In this document: positions 16,095-24,051 of the stretch, one piece after another | How positions within the stretch are numbered: position 1 is the stretch's first letter | Layout: every line of letters begins with the position of its first letter | DNA from: an uncultured Gammaproteobacteria bacterium | GTDB lineage: Bacteria > Pseudomonadota > Gammaproteobacteria > Magnimaribacterales > D2472 | Length of the DNA: 28,099 nt | Direction of reading: 5' to 3' | NCBI GenBank assembly: GCA_913050015.1 | Contig: CAJXAZ010000010.1 | Location: 1 to 28,099, forward strand | The notes under the pieces: model-generated | What the model was told of the DNA's origin: nothing | Seen by the model: only the letters and a program-made list of their open reading frames with translations | Database searches by the model: none | Program-made: the position numbers and the translations under genes

Positions 16095-17882
16095 ATGAAA
16101 AATATTAGAAACTTTTCTGTCATAGCCCATATTGATCATGGAAAATCCACTCTGTCTGATAGATTGATAGAATATTGCGGCGGACTTACAGCTAGGGAGA
16201 TGTCTGAGCAAATCCTTGACTCTATGGATATAGAGCGTGAAAGGGGCATAACTATTAAAGCTCAAGCGGTGACACTCGAATATATCAAAGACGGAACGCC
16301 GTACCAATTAAATTTTATTGATACCCCAGGTCACGTAGATTTTTCATATGAAGTCTCTAGATCACTTTCAGCATGCGAGGGAGCACTCCTGGTAGTTGAT
16401 GGCTCTCAGGGTGTCGAAGCCCAAACACTTGCTAACTGTTATACGGCAGTAGAGCAAGGGTTAGAAGTTGTTCCTGTTATAAATAAAATTGATCTTCCGC
16501 AATCTGAACCGGAAAGAGTAAAAAAAGAAATTGAAGATATGATTGGTATTAATGCTAGCTCCGCACCTCTAGTAAGTGCGAAGACTGGAGTTGGTATTGA
16601 AGACCTCTTGGATATGCTGGTATTAGATATACCTCCACCAGAAGGGGACCCTTCTGCTCCATTGCAGGCGCTTATTGTTGACTCATGGTTTGATTCATAT
16701 CTTGGAGTAGTTTCTTTGATAAGGATTAAAAATGGCACAATTAAAACAGGTCAAAAATTTAAAATTTACTCTACTGGTCAAAACCATAATGCTGATGAGA
16801 TAGGTATTTTTTCTCCAAAGAAAGTTAAAAAACAAACTCTTTCAGCAGGTGAGGTAGGTTATATAGTTGCTGGTATTAAAAATATCAAAGGTGCTCCTGT
16901 TGGAGACACTTTGATTGAAGTAGGAGATGAAGTCACTAAACCATTGGCTGGTTTCAAAAAAGTAAATCCAAAAGTTTTTGCCTCAATGTTTACTGTTAGT
17001 TCAGATGACTATGAAAGATTTAGGGATGCGCTTTCTAAGCTTATATTAAATGATTCTTCTTTAGTCTATGAACCTGAAGTCTCTGATGCTTTGGGCTTTG
17101 GATTTAGATGCGGGTTTCTTGGAACTCTTCATATGGAGGTTATAAGAGAACGTCTTGAGAGAGAGTATGACCTAGATCTTATCTCTACAGCTCCATCTGT
17201 TCAGTATGAGGTTCTAAAAAATGATGGAACTATTTTGAAATGTGACAATCCGTCTCAACTTCCGCCCTCCAATGATATTGAGGAAATTAGAGAGCCTATA
17301 GCCACAACTACAATCATTACTCCTAGTGAGTATGTTGGGAATGTAATCACACTATGTACTGGAAAAAGGGGTATACAGAAAGATATGACTTATTTTGGTA
17401 ATCAAGTATCTATAGTATTTGAGATGCCTCTTTCTGCTGTTATTGTCGATTTCTTTGATCAAATTAAATCCTCTACAAAAGGATTTGCATCTGTTGAGTA
17501 CAACCTGATCGGCTTTATAAAATCAGATTTAACAAAAATAGATATCTTAATTAACAATCAAAAGATTGATGCTCTATCAATGATAGTTCACAAGTCGTTC
17601 TCAAACCAAAAGGCAAGAGAGATTGCTGCAAATTTACAAAAATTAATTCCAAGACAAATGTTTGATGTCCCTATTCAAGTAGCATTAGGGGCAAAGATAA
17701 TTTCTAGGGAAACCGTTAAAGCGCTTAGAAAAAATGTTACTGCTAAGTGTTATGGTGGTGATATTAGTAGAAAGAAAAAACTTCTTGAAAAGCAGAAAGA
17801 TGGAAAAAAGAAGATGAAGCAATTTGGAAAAGTTTCAATTCCACAGGATGCCTTCTTGAACTATTTCAAATCTGGAGAATAA
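16095..17882 (+). CDS. lepA: elongation factor 4 (LepA)
   Basis: Ribosomal GTPase that acts on stalled or mis-translocated ribosomes and aids initiation or biogenesis. The 595-residue protein has the normal length. The G domain has AHIDHGKST at 11-19, DTPGH at 76-80 and NKID at 130-133. Elongation factor domains II and III follow, and the unique C-terminal domain ends with basic segments rich in lysine (RKKKLLEKQKDGKKKMKQ). The start lies 62 bp after degP with no obvious Shine-Dalgarno, so a promoter may lie in that gap. It is followed after one base by lepB, the invariant gammaproteobacterial pair. Confidence 0.97.
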   Translation: MKNIRNFSVIAHIDHGKSTLSDRLIEYCGGLTAREMSEQILDSMDIERERGITIKAQAVTLEYIKDGTPYQLNFIDTPGHVDFSYEVSRSLSACEGALLVVDGSQGVEAQTLANCYTAVEQGLEVVPVINKIDLPQSEPERVKKEIEDMIGINASSAPLVSAKTGVGIEDLLDMLVLDIPPPEGDPSAPLQALIVDSWFDSYLGVVSLIRIKNGTIKTGQKFKIYSTGQNHNADEIGIFSPKKVKKQTLSAGEVGYIVAGIKNIKGAPVGDTLIEVGDEVTKPLAGFKKVNPKVFASMFTVSSDDYERFRDALSKLILNDSSLVYEPEVSDALGFGFRCGFLGTLHMEVIRERLEREYDLDLISTAPSVQYEVLKNDGTILKCDNPSQLPPSNDIEEIREPIATTTIITPSEYVGNVITLCTGKRGIQKDMTYFGNQVSIVFEMPLSAVIVDFFDQIKSSTKGFASVEYNLIGFIKSDLTKIDILINNQKIDALSMIVHKSFSNQKAREIAANLQKLIPRQMFDVPIQVALGAKIISRETVKALRKNVTAKCYGGDISRKKKLLEKQKDGKKKMKQFGKVSIPQDAFLNYFKSGE

Positions 17883-17883
17883 G

Positions 17884-18834
17884 ATGTTGTCTGATCCCTT
17901 GTTTATTATCTCAATAATTGGAATGTCTTCTTGTTTGATTTACTGGATAATACATACGGTCAAGAGTGAAGGTGTTGAGGATACGTTTTTAATTAAAAAT
18001 CTTTCAACTATTTCAACGATTTTTGGTCTTTTAATGCTTGTCAGTATATTTCTTAATGCTGGCGATCTAGGAATCATTCTATTTATAGGCTCTATCATTG
18101 CTTTAATAGTCCTACTTATAGGAATACTCCTTAAAAACAGTACGATTATTACCTCATCCAGAGGATATTTTATCCCTATATTCTTAATATTTGTTTTAAG
18201 AACTTTTATATATGAGCCGTATCAGATACCCTCTGGTTCAATGCTTCCAGGGTTAAAAGATGGAGATTTTTTACTTGTAAATAAGCATTCTTACGGTACT
18301 AAGATAAATAGAATTGGAAAACCCTTTGCCCTCGATAGTAACCCTAGCTATGGCGACGTTGTTGTCTTTATACCTCCTCATAATCCAGTTCCCTATGTCA
18401 AAAGGTTGATTGGAAAACCTGGCGATTCTGTAAGAGTGGTAAATAAGCAAATTTTTATTAATGGAACTCCTATAAAGAAGAATTTTCATAAAACCGAAGA
18501 AGAGACAATAACAAGAAGATATAGGGATAGCTCTGGAGTAATAACCATTAAAGAAATAGATGTGGTTGTAGATTTTTACTTTGAGAATCATGGTGAAGCG
18601 GACTACCTAACTAGAAACATTAGAGGTCAAAATACTCAGTACCCTTCAGAATGGACAGTTCCTAGAGGCCATTACTTTGTTATGGGCGATAACAGAGATA
18701 ATTCAAATGACAGCACTAAGGACGTTGGCTTTGTTCCAAGAGAAAACTTTTTTGGAAAGGCTGACTATTTATTTATGACATGGGAGTGTTGGGCATGTAT
18801 CCCATCTTTCTCTCGAACTGGTAAGATTAATTAA
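17884..18834 (+). CDS. lepB: signal peptidase I
   Basis: Cleaves signal peptides from exported proteins at the periplasmic face of the inner membrane. In the 316-residue protein the catalytic Ser119 is in PSGSM and the Lys173 general base in VKRLIG; box E GDNRDNSNDS is at 268-277. The N-terminal 110 residues contain about four hydrophobic segments (about 5-24, 42-60, 62-84 and 96-110), against two in E. coli LepB. The start follows the lepA stop by one base, and its stop overlaps the rnc ATG (TAATG). Confidence 0.96.
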   Translation: MLSDPLFIISIIGMSSCLIYWIIHTVKSEGVEDTFLIKNLSTISTIFGLLMLVSIFLNAGDLGIILFIGSIIALIVLLIGILLKNSTIITSSRGYFIPIFLIFVLRTFIYEPYQIPSGSMLPGLKDGDFLLVNKHSYGTKINRIGKPFALDSNPSYGDVVVFIPPHNPVPYVKRLIGKPGDSVRVVNKQIFINGTPIKKNFHKTEEETITRRYRDSSGVITIKEIDVVVDFYFENHGEADYLTRNIRGQNTQYPSEWTVPRGHYFVMGDNRDNSNDSTKDVGFVPRENFFGKADYLFMTWECWACIPSFSRTGKIN

Positions 18835-19493
18835 TGCCCTACAAGTTGTTACAAGAAAATATTTCCTATAATTTTAAAAACATTCAATTACTAGAACTTG
18901 CCTTTGTTCATAAAAGCTTTGATAACAAACATAACAATGAAAGGCTTGAGTTTTTAGGTGATTCTATACTTAACTCTGTTATAGCTCAGTACTTATTCCT
19001 TAAGTTCCCCAATGAAAAAGAAGGCTTACTTACTAGGATGAGAGCTCATTTGGTAAAAGCAGAATCTTTAACAAAAAAAGCATTAGAGCTATCCTTGGAT
19101 GATTATATAAAGCTATCCAAAGGAACTGCAAACCTCTCGAGTGATAGAAAAAACTCAATTTTAGAAGATGCTTTTGAGGCATTAATTGGTTCAATTTTCC
19201 TCGATTCCGGATGGGATCAGGTTAATATGATTACTTTAAGTATATTTAATGAAGAGTTACTTTCTCTTTCAGCTGATACTGAATTTAAAGACTCAAAAAC
19301 AGAACTCCAGGAGTTACTCCAATCTATGAAATTAGAACTGCCGAAATATTTGATTGAAGACACGAATGCTGGTTTCAATTGCAGTATTGAATTTGAAGGT
19401 AATACTTTTAAAGCCTCAGGGCCATCCAAGCAATCTGCAGAGACTGATGCTGCCTCGTTAGCACTTATACATATCAAAGGATCAAATGACTAA
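18834..19493 (+). CDS. rnc: ribonuclease III
   Basis: Cleaves double-stranded RNA in rRNA processing and mRNA turnover. The 219-residue protein has the signature NERLEFLGD (35-43, with D43), the second catalytic segment EDAFEALIG (E115) and a C-terminal double-stranded RNA-binding domain (about 150-217, ending QSAETDAASLALIHI). Its start shares a base with the lepB stop, and its end overlaps era by eight bases (ATGACTAA). Confidence 0.97.
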   Translation: MPYKLLQENISYNFKNIQLLELAFVHKSFDNKHNNERLEFLGDSILNSVIAQYLFLKFPNEKEGLLTRMRAHLVKAESLTKKALELSLDDYIKLSKGTANLSSDRKNSILEDAFEALIGSIFLDSGWDQVNMITLSIFNEELLSLSADTEFKDSKTELQELLQSMKLELPKYLIEDTNAGFNCSIEFEGNTFKASGPSKQSAETDAASLALIHIKGSND

Positions 19494-20391
19494 AAGTTAT
19501 TGCGGATACATATCAATAATTGGAAAGCCTAATGTTGGTAAATCAACGATTCTTAATCATATTCTAGGCAAGAAGGTTTCAATAACTTCTAGAAAATCTC
19601 AAACGACAAGAAATAATATTCTAGGAATTAAAACAGTAGAAAATAAACAGATGATCTTTGCTGATACCCCGGGTATGCATATTAAATCGCCAAAAGTCAT
19701 GAATAAAGTATTAAATCGATCTGCTCAAAGTCTAATCGATGACTCTGATATCATTCTTTTTGTTGTTCAAAGACTTACTCTGGACGAGCAAGATATGTCT
19801 GTTCTTCAAAAGCTAAAGGAAGCCGGATCACAGGTAATATGTGTTGTTAATAAAGTTGATCAAGTTGATGATAAGAATAAGCTTTTACCAATGATGGCTA
19901 GGCTTGCGAAGGAATATAATTTTTTAGATATTATCCCAATCTCTGCACTCAACAATGAAGGAATAGTTGAGCTTGAAACTCTGATACAAAAATACCTTCC
20001 AGAGAATGATCATATATATGGAGAAGAGGGAATTCAGGGCGCGCATAAAGATTTGTTTATGATTACAGAGTTAATAAGGGAGAAGATCATCAGAATGCTC
20101 GGTGACGAACTTCCTCATGATACCTTTGTTCAGGTTGAGTTATTAGAAGATGAAGAATCTATTATAAAAATTCATTCGGTTATCTATGTGGTAAGGGACA
20201 GCCAAAAGCAAATAGTTATTGGCAAGGGTGGAGGAACTCTCAAAAAAATTGGACAGCAAGCAAGGATTGAACTTGAAGAATACTTCGGAAAAAAAGTATT
20301 TTTAAAAACATGGGTAAAAGTTAAAAAGAACTGGAATACCGACTCAGACTATATACAAAGTCTAGGTGTTGGCGGAAGTTATGAGTCCTAG
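19486..20391 (+). CDS. era: GTPase Era
   Basis: Essential GTPase that binds the 3' end of 16S rRNA during 30S maturation. The 301-residue protein has G1 GKPNVGKS at 13-20, G3 DTPG at 60-63, G4 NKVD at 122-125 and a C-terminal KH domain with IGKGGG at 245-250. Overlaps rnc at the start and recO at the end, so expression of all three should be coupled. Length matches E. coli Era (301). Confidence 0.97.
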   Translation: MTKSYCGYISIIGKPNVGKSTILNHILGKKVSITSRKSQTTRNNILGIKTVENKQMIFADTPGMHIKSPKVMNKVLNRSAQSLIDDSDIILFVVQRLTLDEQDMSVLQKLKEAGSQVICVVNKVDQVDDKNKLLPMMARLAKEYNFLDIIPISALNNEGIVELETLIQKYLPENDHIYGEEGIQGAHKDLFMITELIREKIIRMLGDELPHDTFVQVELLEDEESIIKIHSVIYVVRDSQKQIVIGKGGGTLKKIGQQARIELEEYFGKKVFLKTWVKVKKNWNTDSDYIQSLGVGGSYES

Positions 20392-21076
20392 TGAATGGGA
20401 TGAGTGTTTCCTTCTTCATCAAAGAGCTTATGGCGAAACAAGCGTAATAGCAGAAGTATTTAGTAGAAAGAACGGGAAGATGTCTCTCATGGCTCGGGGA
20501 GCTAAAAAACCTAAATCAAAGTTTTTTGGATATTTGGCACCTTTTACTAAGTTAAAATTTACCTGCTCTGGAAGATCAGATCTTAAAACCCTAACCAATA
20601 TAGATAGAGATTTTTCTGACTCTAGTAATAATTTTACTAAAAAGAGTTATAGCCTTCTTTATATCAATGAGCTTCTTATGAGATTGCTTCCCAAGGGCGC
20701 AGCCCAAGAAGATTTATTTATTTTGTATGAATCTTTTTTAAGTCAGGTATTGGCTGAGAATGATCTAGAGCTTACTTTGCGACATTTCGAATTAGATTTA
20801 CTGGATATGCTCGGTTATGGTTTGGATTTTGAAAATGAGATTGATAGAAATGAAGGCATAGAGCCAAGTAAAAACTATTCTTTTATACCTGAAAGAGGAT
20901 TTAGAGAATCTAGTAATTCAAATTTTACAGGTGAAGATATTATCAATATAAGAACAAGAGATTTATCAAAGGTTTCTAAAAAATATTTAAAACATTTGAC
21001 ACAAACAGCTATTCATTTTTGTCTAGATGGTAGAGATTTAGCAAGTAGAGATATCTTCAAAAGGATTCGAACATGA
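20381..21076 (+). CDS. recO: DNA repair protein RecO
   Basis: Loads RecA onto SSB-coated DNA with RecR and anneals strands. The protein begins MSPSEWDECFLLHQRAYGET, where AYGETS matches the conserved beginning of the OB-fold domain; ARGAKKPKSKFFG follows. The rest is helical and diverged, as is usual for RecO. I take ATG 20381 (231 residues, 11-base overlap with era), preceded by GGCGGA at close spacing. A GTG at 20366 would give 236 residues. No zinc-finger cysteines are evident in the C-terminal part. Its end overlaps acpS by four bases. Confidence 0.92.
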   Translation: MSPSEWDECFLLHQRAYGETSVIAEVFSRKNGKMSLMARGAKKPKSKFFGYLAPFTKLKFTCSGRSDLKTLTNIDRDFSDSSNNFTKKSYSLLYINELLMRLLPKGAAQEDLFILYESFLSQVLAENDLELTLRHFELDLLDMLGYGLDFENEIDRNEGIEPSKNYSFIPERGFRESSNSNFTGEDIINIRTRDLSKVSKKYLKHLTQTAIHFCLDGRDLASRDIFKRIRT

Positions 21077-21450
21077 TCTACGGAGTAGGCACAGATATCG
21101 TTACTTTATCTAGATTAGAAAAAATGGATAATCTAGAGAGGTTTGCAGAGAAGATATTGTCGGAAAAAGAACTAGCTATATTCACCAATCTTGTTGAACC
21201 AAAAAAAATTATCTATCTAGCAAAGCAATTTGCAGGCAAAGAAGCGATTTCAAAAGCATTTGGAACTGGAATGTCATCACCTGTCATGTTTGAAAATATA
21301 GAAATTCTCAGAGATGGTAACGGAAAGCCAGTTTTTAACGCATTAGATGGTCTAAAAAAATTACTAGCAGATTTGGGGATTACAAAAAGCCATGTTAGTC
21401 TTGCAGACGAAAAAAACTATGCAATAGCATTTGCTATATTAGAAATATGA
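21073..21450 (+). CDS. acpS: holo-[acyl-carrier-protein] synthase
   Basis: Transfers 4'-phosphopantetheine from CoA to acyl carrier protein. The 125-residue protein has the magnesium ligands D8 (GVGTDIV) and E57 (AGKEAISKAFGTG), both within the family signatures. Overlaps recO and adk by four bases each (ATGA junctions). In many gammaproteobacteria pdxJ lies between recO and acpS; here it is absent. Confidence 0.96.
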   Translation: MIYGVGTDIVTLSRLEKMDNLERFAEKILSEKELAIFTNLVEPKKIIYLAKQFAGKEAISKAFGTGMSSPVMFENIEILRDGNGKPVFNALDGLKKLLADLGITKSHVSLADEKNYAIAFAILEI

Positions 21451-22091
21451 AAAATATTATTTTATTGGGACCTCCTGGAGCTGGAAAGGGAACTCAGGCT
21501 GATTTGATTTGCGAACTCTGTAATATTCCAAAGATTAGTACCGGTGACATGTTGCGTGAGGCAGTAGCATCTGGAAGCGATTTAGGTAAAAGGGTATCAA
21601 ATATACTTGATACTGGAGGCCTAGTTTCTGATGAAATCATAGGCTCTTTAATTGAAGATAGGCTAACTAAACCAGATTGCGTAAACGGATCATTATTTGA
21701 TGGAGTCCCAAGAACACTTGGCCAGGCATCACAGCTAGCTGATATGGGCATTAATTTTACTCACGTGATTGAAATAACGGTTCAAGACGAGGTTATTGTA
21801 AATAGAATGTCTGGAAGAAGAGTGCATCCAGGATCGGGAAGAAATTATCACATCACCTATAACCCACCTAAAGTTGAGGGTATAGACGATATCTCAGGAG
21901 AATCTCTTATCCAAAGAGAGGATGATAAGCCAGAGACAGTTTTAAAAAGACTAGAGGTTTACCATGATCAGACAAAACCCCTTACTAATTTTTATATAGA
22001 AGAGTCATCTAAAAGTGATCTTAACTATTTCACAGTTAATGGTGAACATAAGGTTGAAGAGGTCTTTAAGAGTATTGAGGACCAGATTTAG
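21447..22091 (+). CDS. adk: adenylate kinase
   Basis: Interconverts ATP + AMP and 2 ADP. The 214-residue long form has the P-loop GPPGAGKGT at 8-16, the AMP-binding STGDMLR at 31-37, GRRVHPGSGRNYH at the start of the LID domain and the QREDDKPETVLKRL block. The LID has no zinc-finger cysteines. The usually invariant DGFPRT reads DGVPRT here (V87). Coupled to acpS by a four-base overlap. Confidence 0.97.
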   Translation: MKNIILLGPPGAGKGTQADLICELCNIPKISTGDMLREAVASGSDLGKRVSNILDTGGLVSDEIIGSLIEDRLTKPDCVNGSLFDGVPRTLGQASQLADMGINFTHVIEITVQDEVIVNRMSGRRVHPGSGRNYHITYNPPKVEGIDDISGESLIQREDDKPETVLKRLEVYHDQTKPLTNFYIEESSKSDLNYFTVNGEHKVEEVFKSIEDQI

Positions 22092-22096
22092 TATTG

Positions 22097-22528
22097 ATGA
22101 ATATTCTTGCAATTGATAGTTCTGGTGATCAGACATCAGTATGCGTAATGCTTGATAAGGATGTAATTTCTTTTTCCAGTAAGCATGAAAGAAAAGATAG
22201 GCCTAATTGGAATCAGCTTCTTTCAAACATTGGCCATAAAAAAATATTTCAATTAGATGATATTGATTTGTTTGCTTATGCTAATTCTGAAAACTCTTAT
22301 ACAGCAACAAGAAGTGTCGCAACTTATTTAAAGGCTGTAACTGTTGCTCTTGATAAGCCCTTGGTTGCAGTTCTTGCTGAAGAGCATGAGGGCGCTCATG
22401 CAGACAAGATTGCAATGGCTGCAAAACAACAATTTGAAAACTCTGGCTTTGATCGGAAGGCCTTTGATCCTGATGATGCCAATCCCGTATATGCCATTGA
22501 TACTCAGTATAAAAAGATAAATGAGTGA
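22097..22528 (+). CDS. tsaB: shortened TsaB-like protein (tRNA t6A synthesis partner)
   Basis: Probable TsaB (YeaZ), the scaffold partner of TsaD in making N6-threonylcarbamoyladenosine at tRNA position 37. Residues 1-92 fit the family's first ASKHA-type domain: MNILAIDSSGDQTSVCV, the helix with NWNQLLSNI, DDIDLFAYA, then ATRSVATYLKAVTVALDKPLVAV, equivalent to the TGxRxG...GLAxGLDLPVxGV block. Only about 50 further residues follow, ending NPVYAIDTQY, like the usual C-terminal PxYxR. The protein is 143 residues, while TsaB is normally about 220-230, so most of the second domain is missing. I chose ATG 22097 over a TTG three bases earlier. It overlaps uppP by eight bases, which argues for an intact coupled gene rather than a relic. 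Confidence 0.7.
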   Translation: MNILAIDSSGDQTSVCVMLDKDVISFSSKHERKDRPNWNQLLSNIGHKKIFQLDDIDLFAYANSENSYTATRSVATYLKAVTVALDKPLVAVLAEEHEGAHADKIAMAAKQQFENSGFDRKAFDPDDANPVYAIDTQYKKINE

Positions 22529-23312
22529 GTTACTATTAAGTTTGATTTTAGGCCTAATACAGGGGCTTACAGAGTTTCTTCCAGTATCAAGTTCAGCACA
22601 CCTGCTATTTCCTTCTCTGCTTTTTGGATCTGATGATTTAGGCCTACCTTTTGATATAGCTGTTCACGCAGGAACACTTGTTGCCGTTATATTTTTCTTT
22701 CGCTTAGATTTAATCAATATGACTAAATCTTTTTTTGTTAAAGATGAATTACTAGCCAATGACAGAAGGCTAGCTCTTTTGTTAATTTTGGCAACAATAC
22801 CAGTAGTTATTGTAGGTTTCTTTGCCTCTGATCTTATAGAGCAAAGAATCTTTGGTATTCAGAGTATTGCTTGGATGAATCTTATCTTTGCATTCTTATT
22901 ATTACTGGCTTACAAATTCAATACCCATAGTAAGAAATTAATTACCTTAACTATCGCTGGGGCAATATTCATTGGATGTTTTCAAGTTTTTGCATTACTT
23001 CCAGGTGCATCAAGATCAGGAACTGCTATTACTGCAGCTCTGTTTATTGGCTTAAGTTTAAAAGATGCATCAAAATTTTCTTTTATGCTGGGAATTCCTA
23101 CAATTTTAGGCGCTTTAGTTTTCTTGTTGTTAGATGTTGTTAATTCTGATGTATACCTCAATAGTCTTTCATTGATAATCGGCTTTCTTGTCTCAATGTT
23201 TTTTGCTTTCTTCACCATTAAGTATTTTTTACTCTTTGCTGAGAGAATAGGGATGTATCCTTTTGTTTTGTATAGGCTTGGGTTGGGCGTTATCTTGTTA
23301 TCACTTATATGA
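22521..23312 (+). CDS. uppP: undecaprenyl-diphosphatase (UppP/BacA)
   Basis: Dephosphorylates undecaprenyl pyrophosphate at the inner membrane to recycle the lipid carrier for peptidoglycan and surface polysaccharides. The 263-residue protein has about eight hydrophobic segments. The family motifs are GLTEFLPVSSSAHL at 15-28, HAGT at 49-52 and PGASRSGT at 161-168. Its start lies inside the tsaB-like gene and its end overlaps rsmJ by four bases (ATGA). Confidence 0.96.
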   Translation: MSELLLSLILGLIQGLTEFLPVSSSAHLLFPSLLFGSDDLGLPFDIAVHAGTLVAVIFFFRLDLINMTKSFFVKDELLANDRRLALLLILATIPVVIVGFFASDLIEQRIFGIQSIAWMNLIFAFLLLLAYKFNTHSKKLITLTIAGAIFIGCFQVFALLPGASRSGTAITAALFIGLSLKDASKFSFMLGIPTILGALVFLLLDVVNSDVYLNSLSLIIGFLVSMFFAFFTIKYFLLFAERIGMYPFVLYRLGLGVILLSLI

Positions 23313-24043
23313 GCGTGAATCTTTATATAAGTGAATCATTGCAAATCGAAGGCCTAGAAAAAATAGTAAAAAACTATGACCTAAATCTGGTTAGCAAGCA
23401 TCCATCTTCGGGATCTTTCGTAGGATTCGATGAAAGGGGGTTCTATTTCATAGAAGATGCTACTAATCTCTTAAACATACTTCATGTCGATTTTCTTTCT
23501 GGACCAATGGGCTGGAGATTGAAACGAGCAGATCATGAAACTCTTTTAAAAAAAACATTAGGCAAGTCTAAAGATGCATTAACAATATTTGATGCAACAG
23601 CAGGACTGCTATCTGATTCAATAATCTTTTTATCTCTTGGACATAGTGTTGTGGCATGTGAGCAAAGTAAAATACTGCATTTATTAGTTCAAGATGCATG
23701 TAAAAGGGCAGAGAATGAGCTCCCATTTCTTAAAAACCTAACTTTTATTAACGGCGACTCATTGGATGTGTATGAGAAATATAAGGATATTGATGTTGTA
23801 TACCTTGATCCGCTTTATCCAGAGGTCAAAAAAAATATTTTGAGATCTGGAAATATAAACTCTATAAGAGGATTGCTAGATTTAGAGAATATTAAAGATA
23901 GAGCAGATGAGTTATTTGATGAGTTTAAAAAATTAGACTATAAAAAAATTATCCTAAAGAGGCCAATAAAGGCTGATCAATTAGATAAAAATATTAACTA
24001 TCAGGTAAAGGGTAAATCGACAAGGTTCGATATTTACTTATAA
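23309..24043 (+). CDS. rsmJ: 16S rRNA m2G1516 methyltransferase RsmJ
   Basis: SAM-dependent methyltransferase acting on 16S rRNA. The 244-residue protein shows the RsmJ (YhiQ) pattern: FLSGPMGWRLKR before the Rossmann domain, motif I DATAGLLSD at 95-103, the acidic CEQ after beta-2, the catalytic-site motif VYLDPLYP at 164-171, and the C-terminal LKRPIKA...KGKSTRFDIYL. Motif I normally reads DATAGLGRD; here the G-R pair is replaced by L-S. It is the last gene of the long plus-strand run; its stop is eight bases from the stop of the convergent LysR gene. Confidence 0.9.
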   Translation: MSVNLYISESLQIEGLEKIVKNYDLNLVSKHPSSGSFVGFDERGFYFIEDATNLLNILHVDFLSGPMGWRLKRADHETLLKKTLGKSKDALTIFDATAGLLSDSIIFLSLGHSVVACEQSKILHLLVQDACKRAENELPFLKNLTFINGDSLDVYEKYKDIDVVYLDPLYPEVKKNILRSGNINSIRGLLDLENIKDRADELFDEFKKLDYKKIILKRPIKADQLDKNINYQVKGKSTRFDIYL

Positions 24044-24051
24044 AAAATTAC

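Noticed and set aside
22097..22528. Possibility that the short TsaB-like gene is a pseudogene
   Set aside because: The frame is clean, the C-terminus keeps a family-like ending, and it overlaps uppP in the usual operon style, so a reduced functional gene is more likely.
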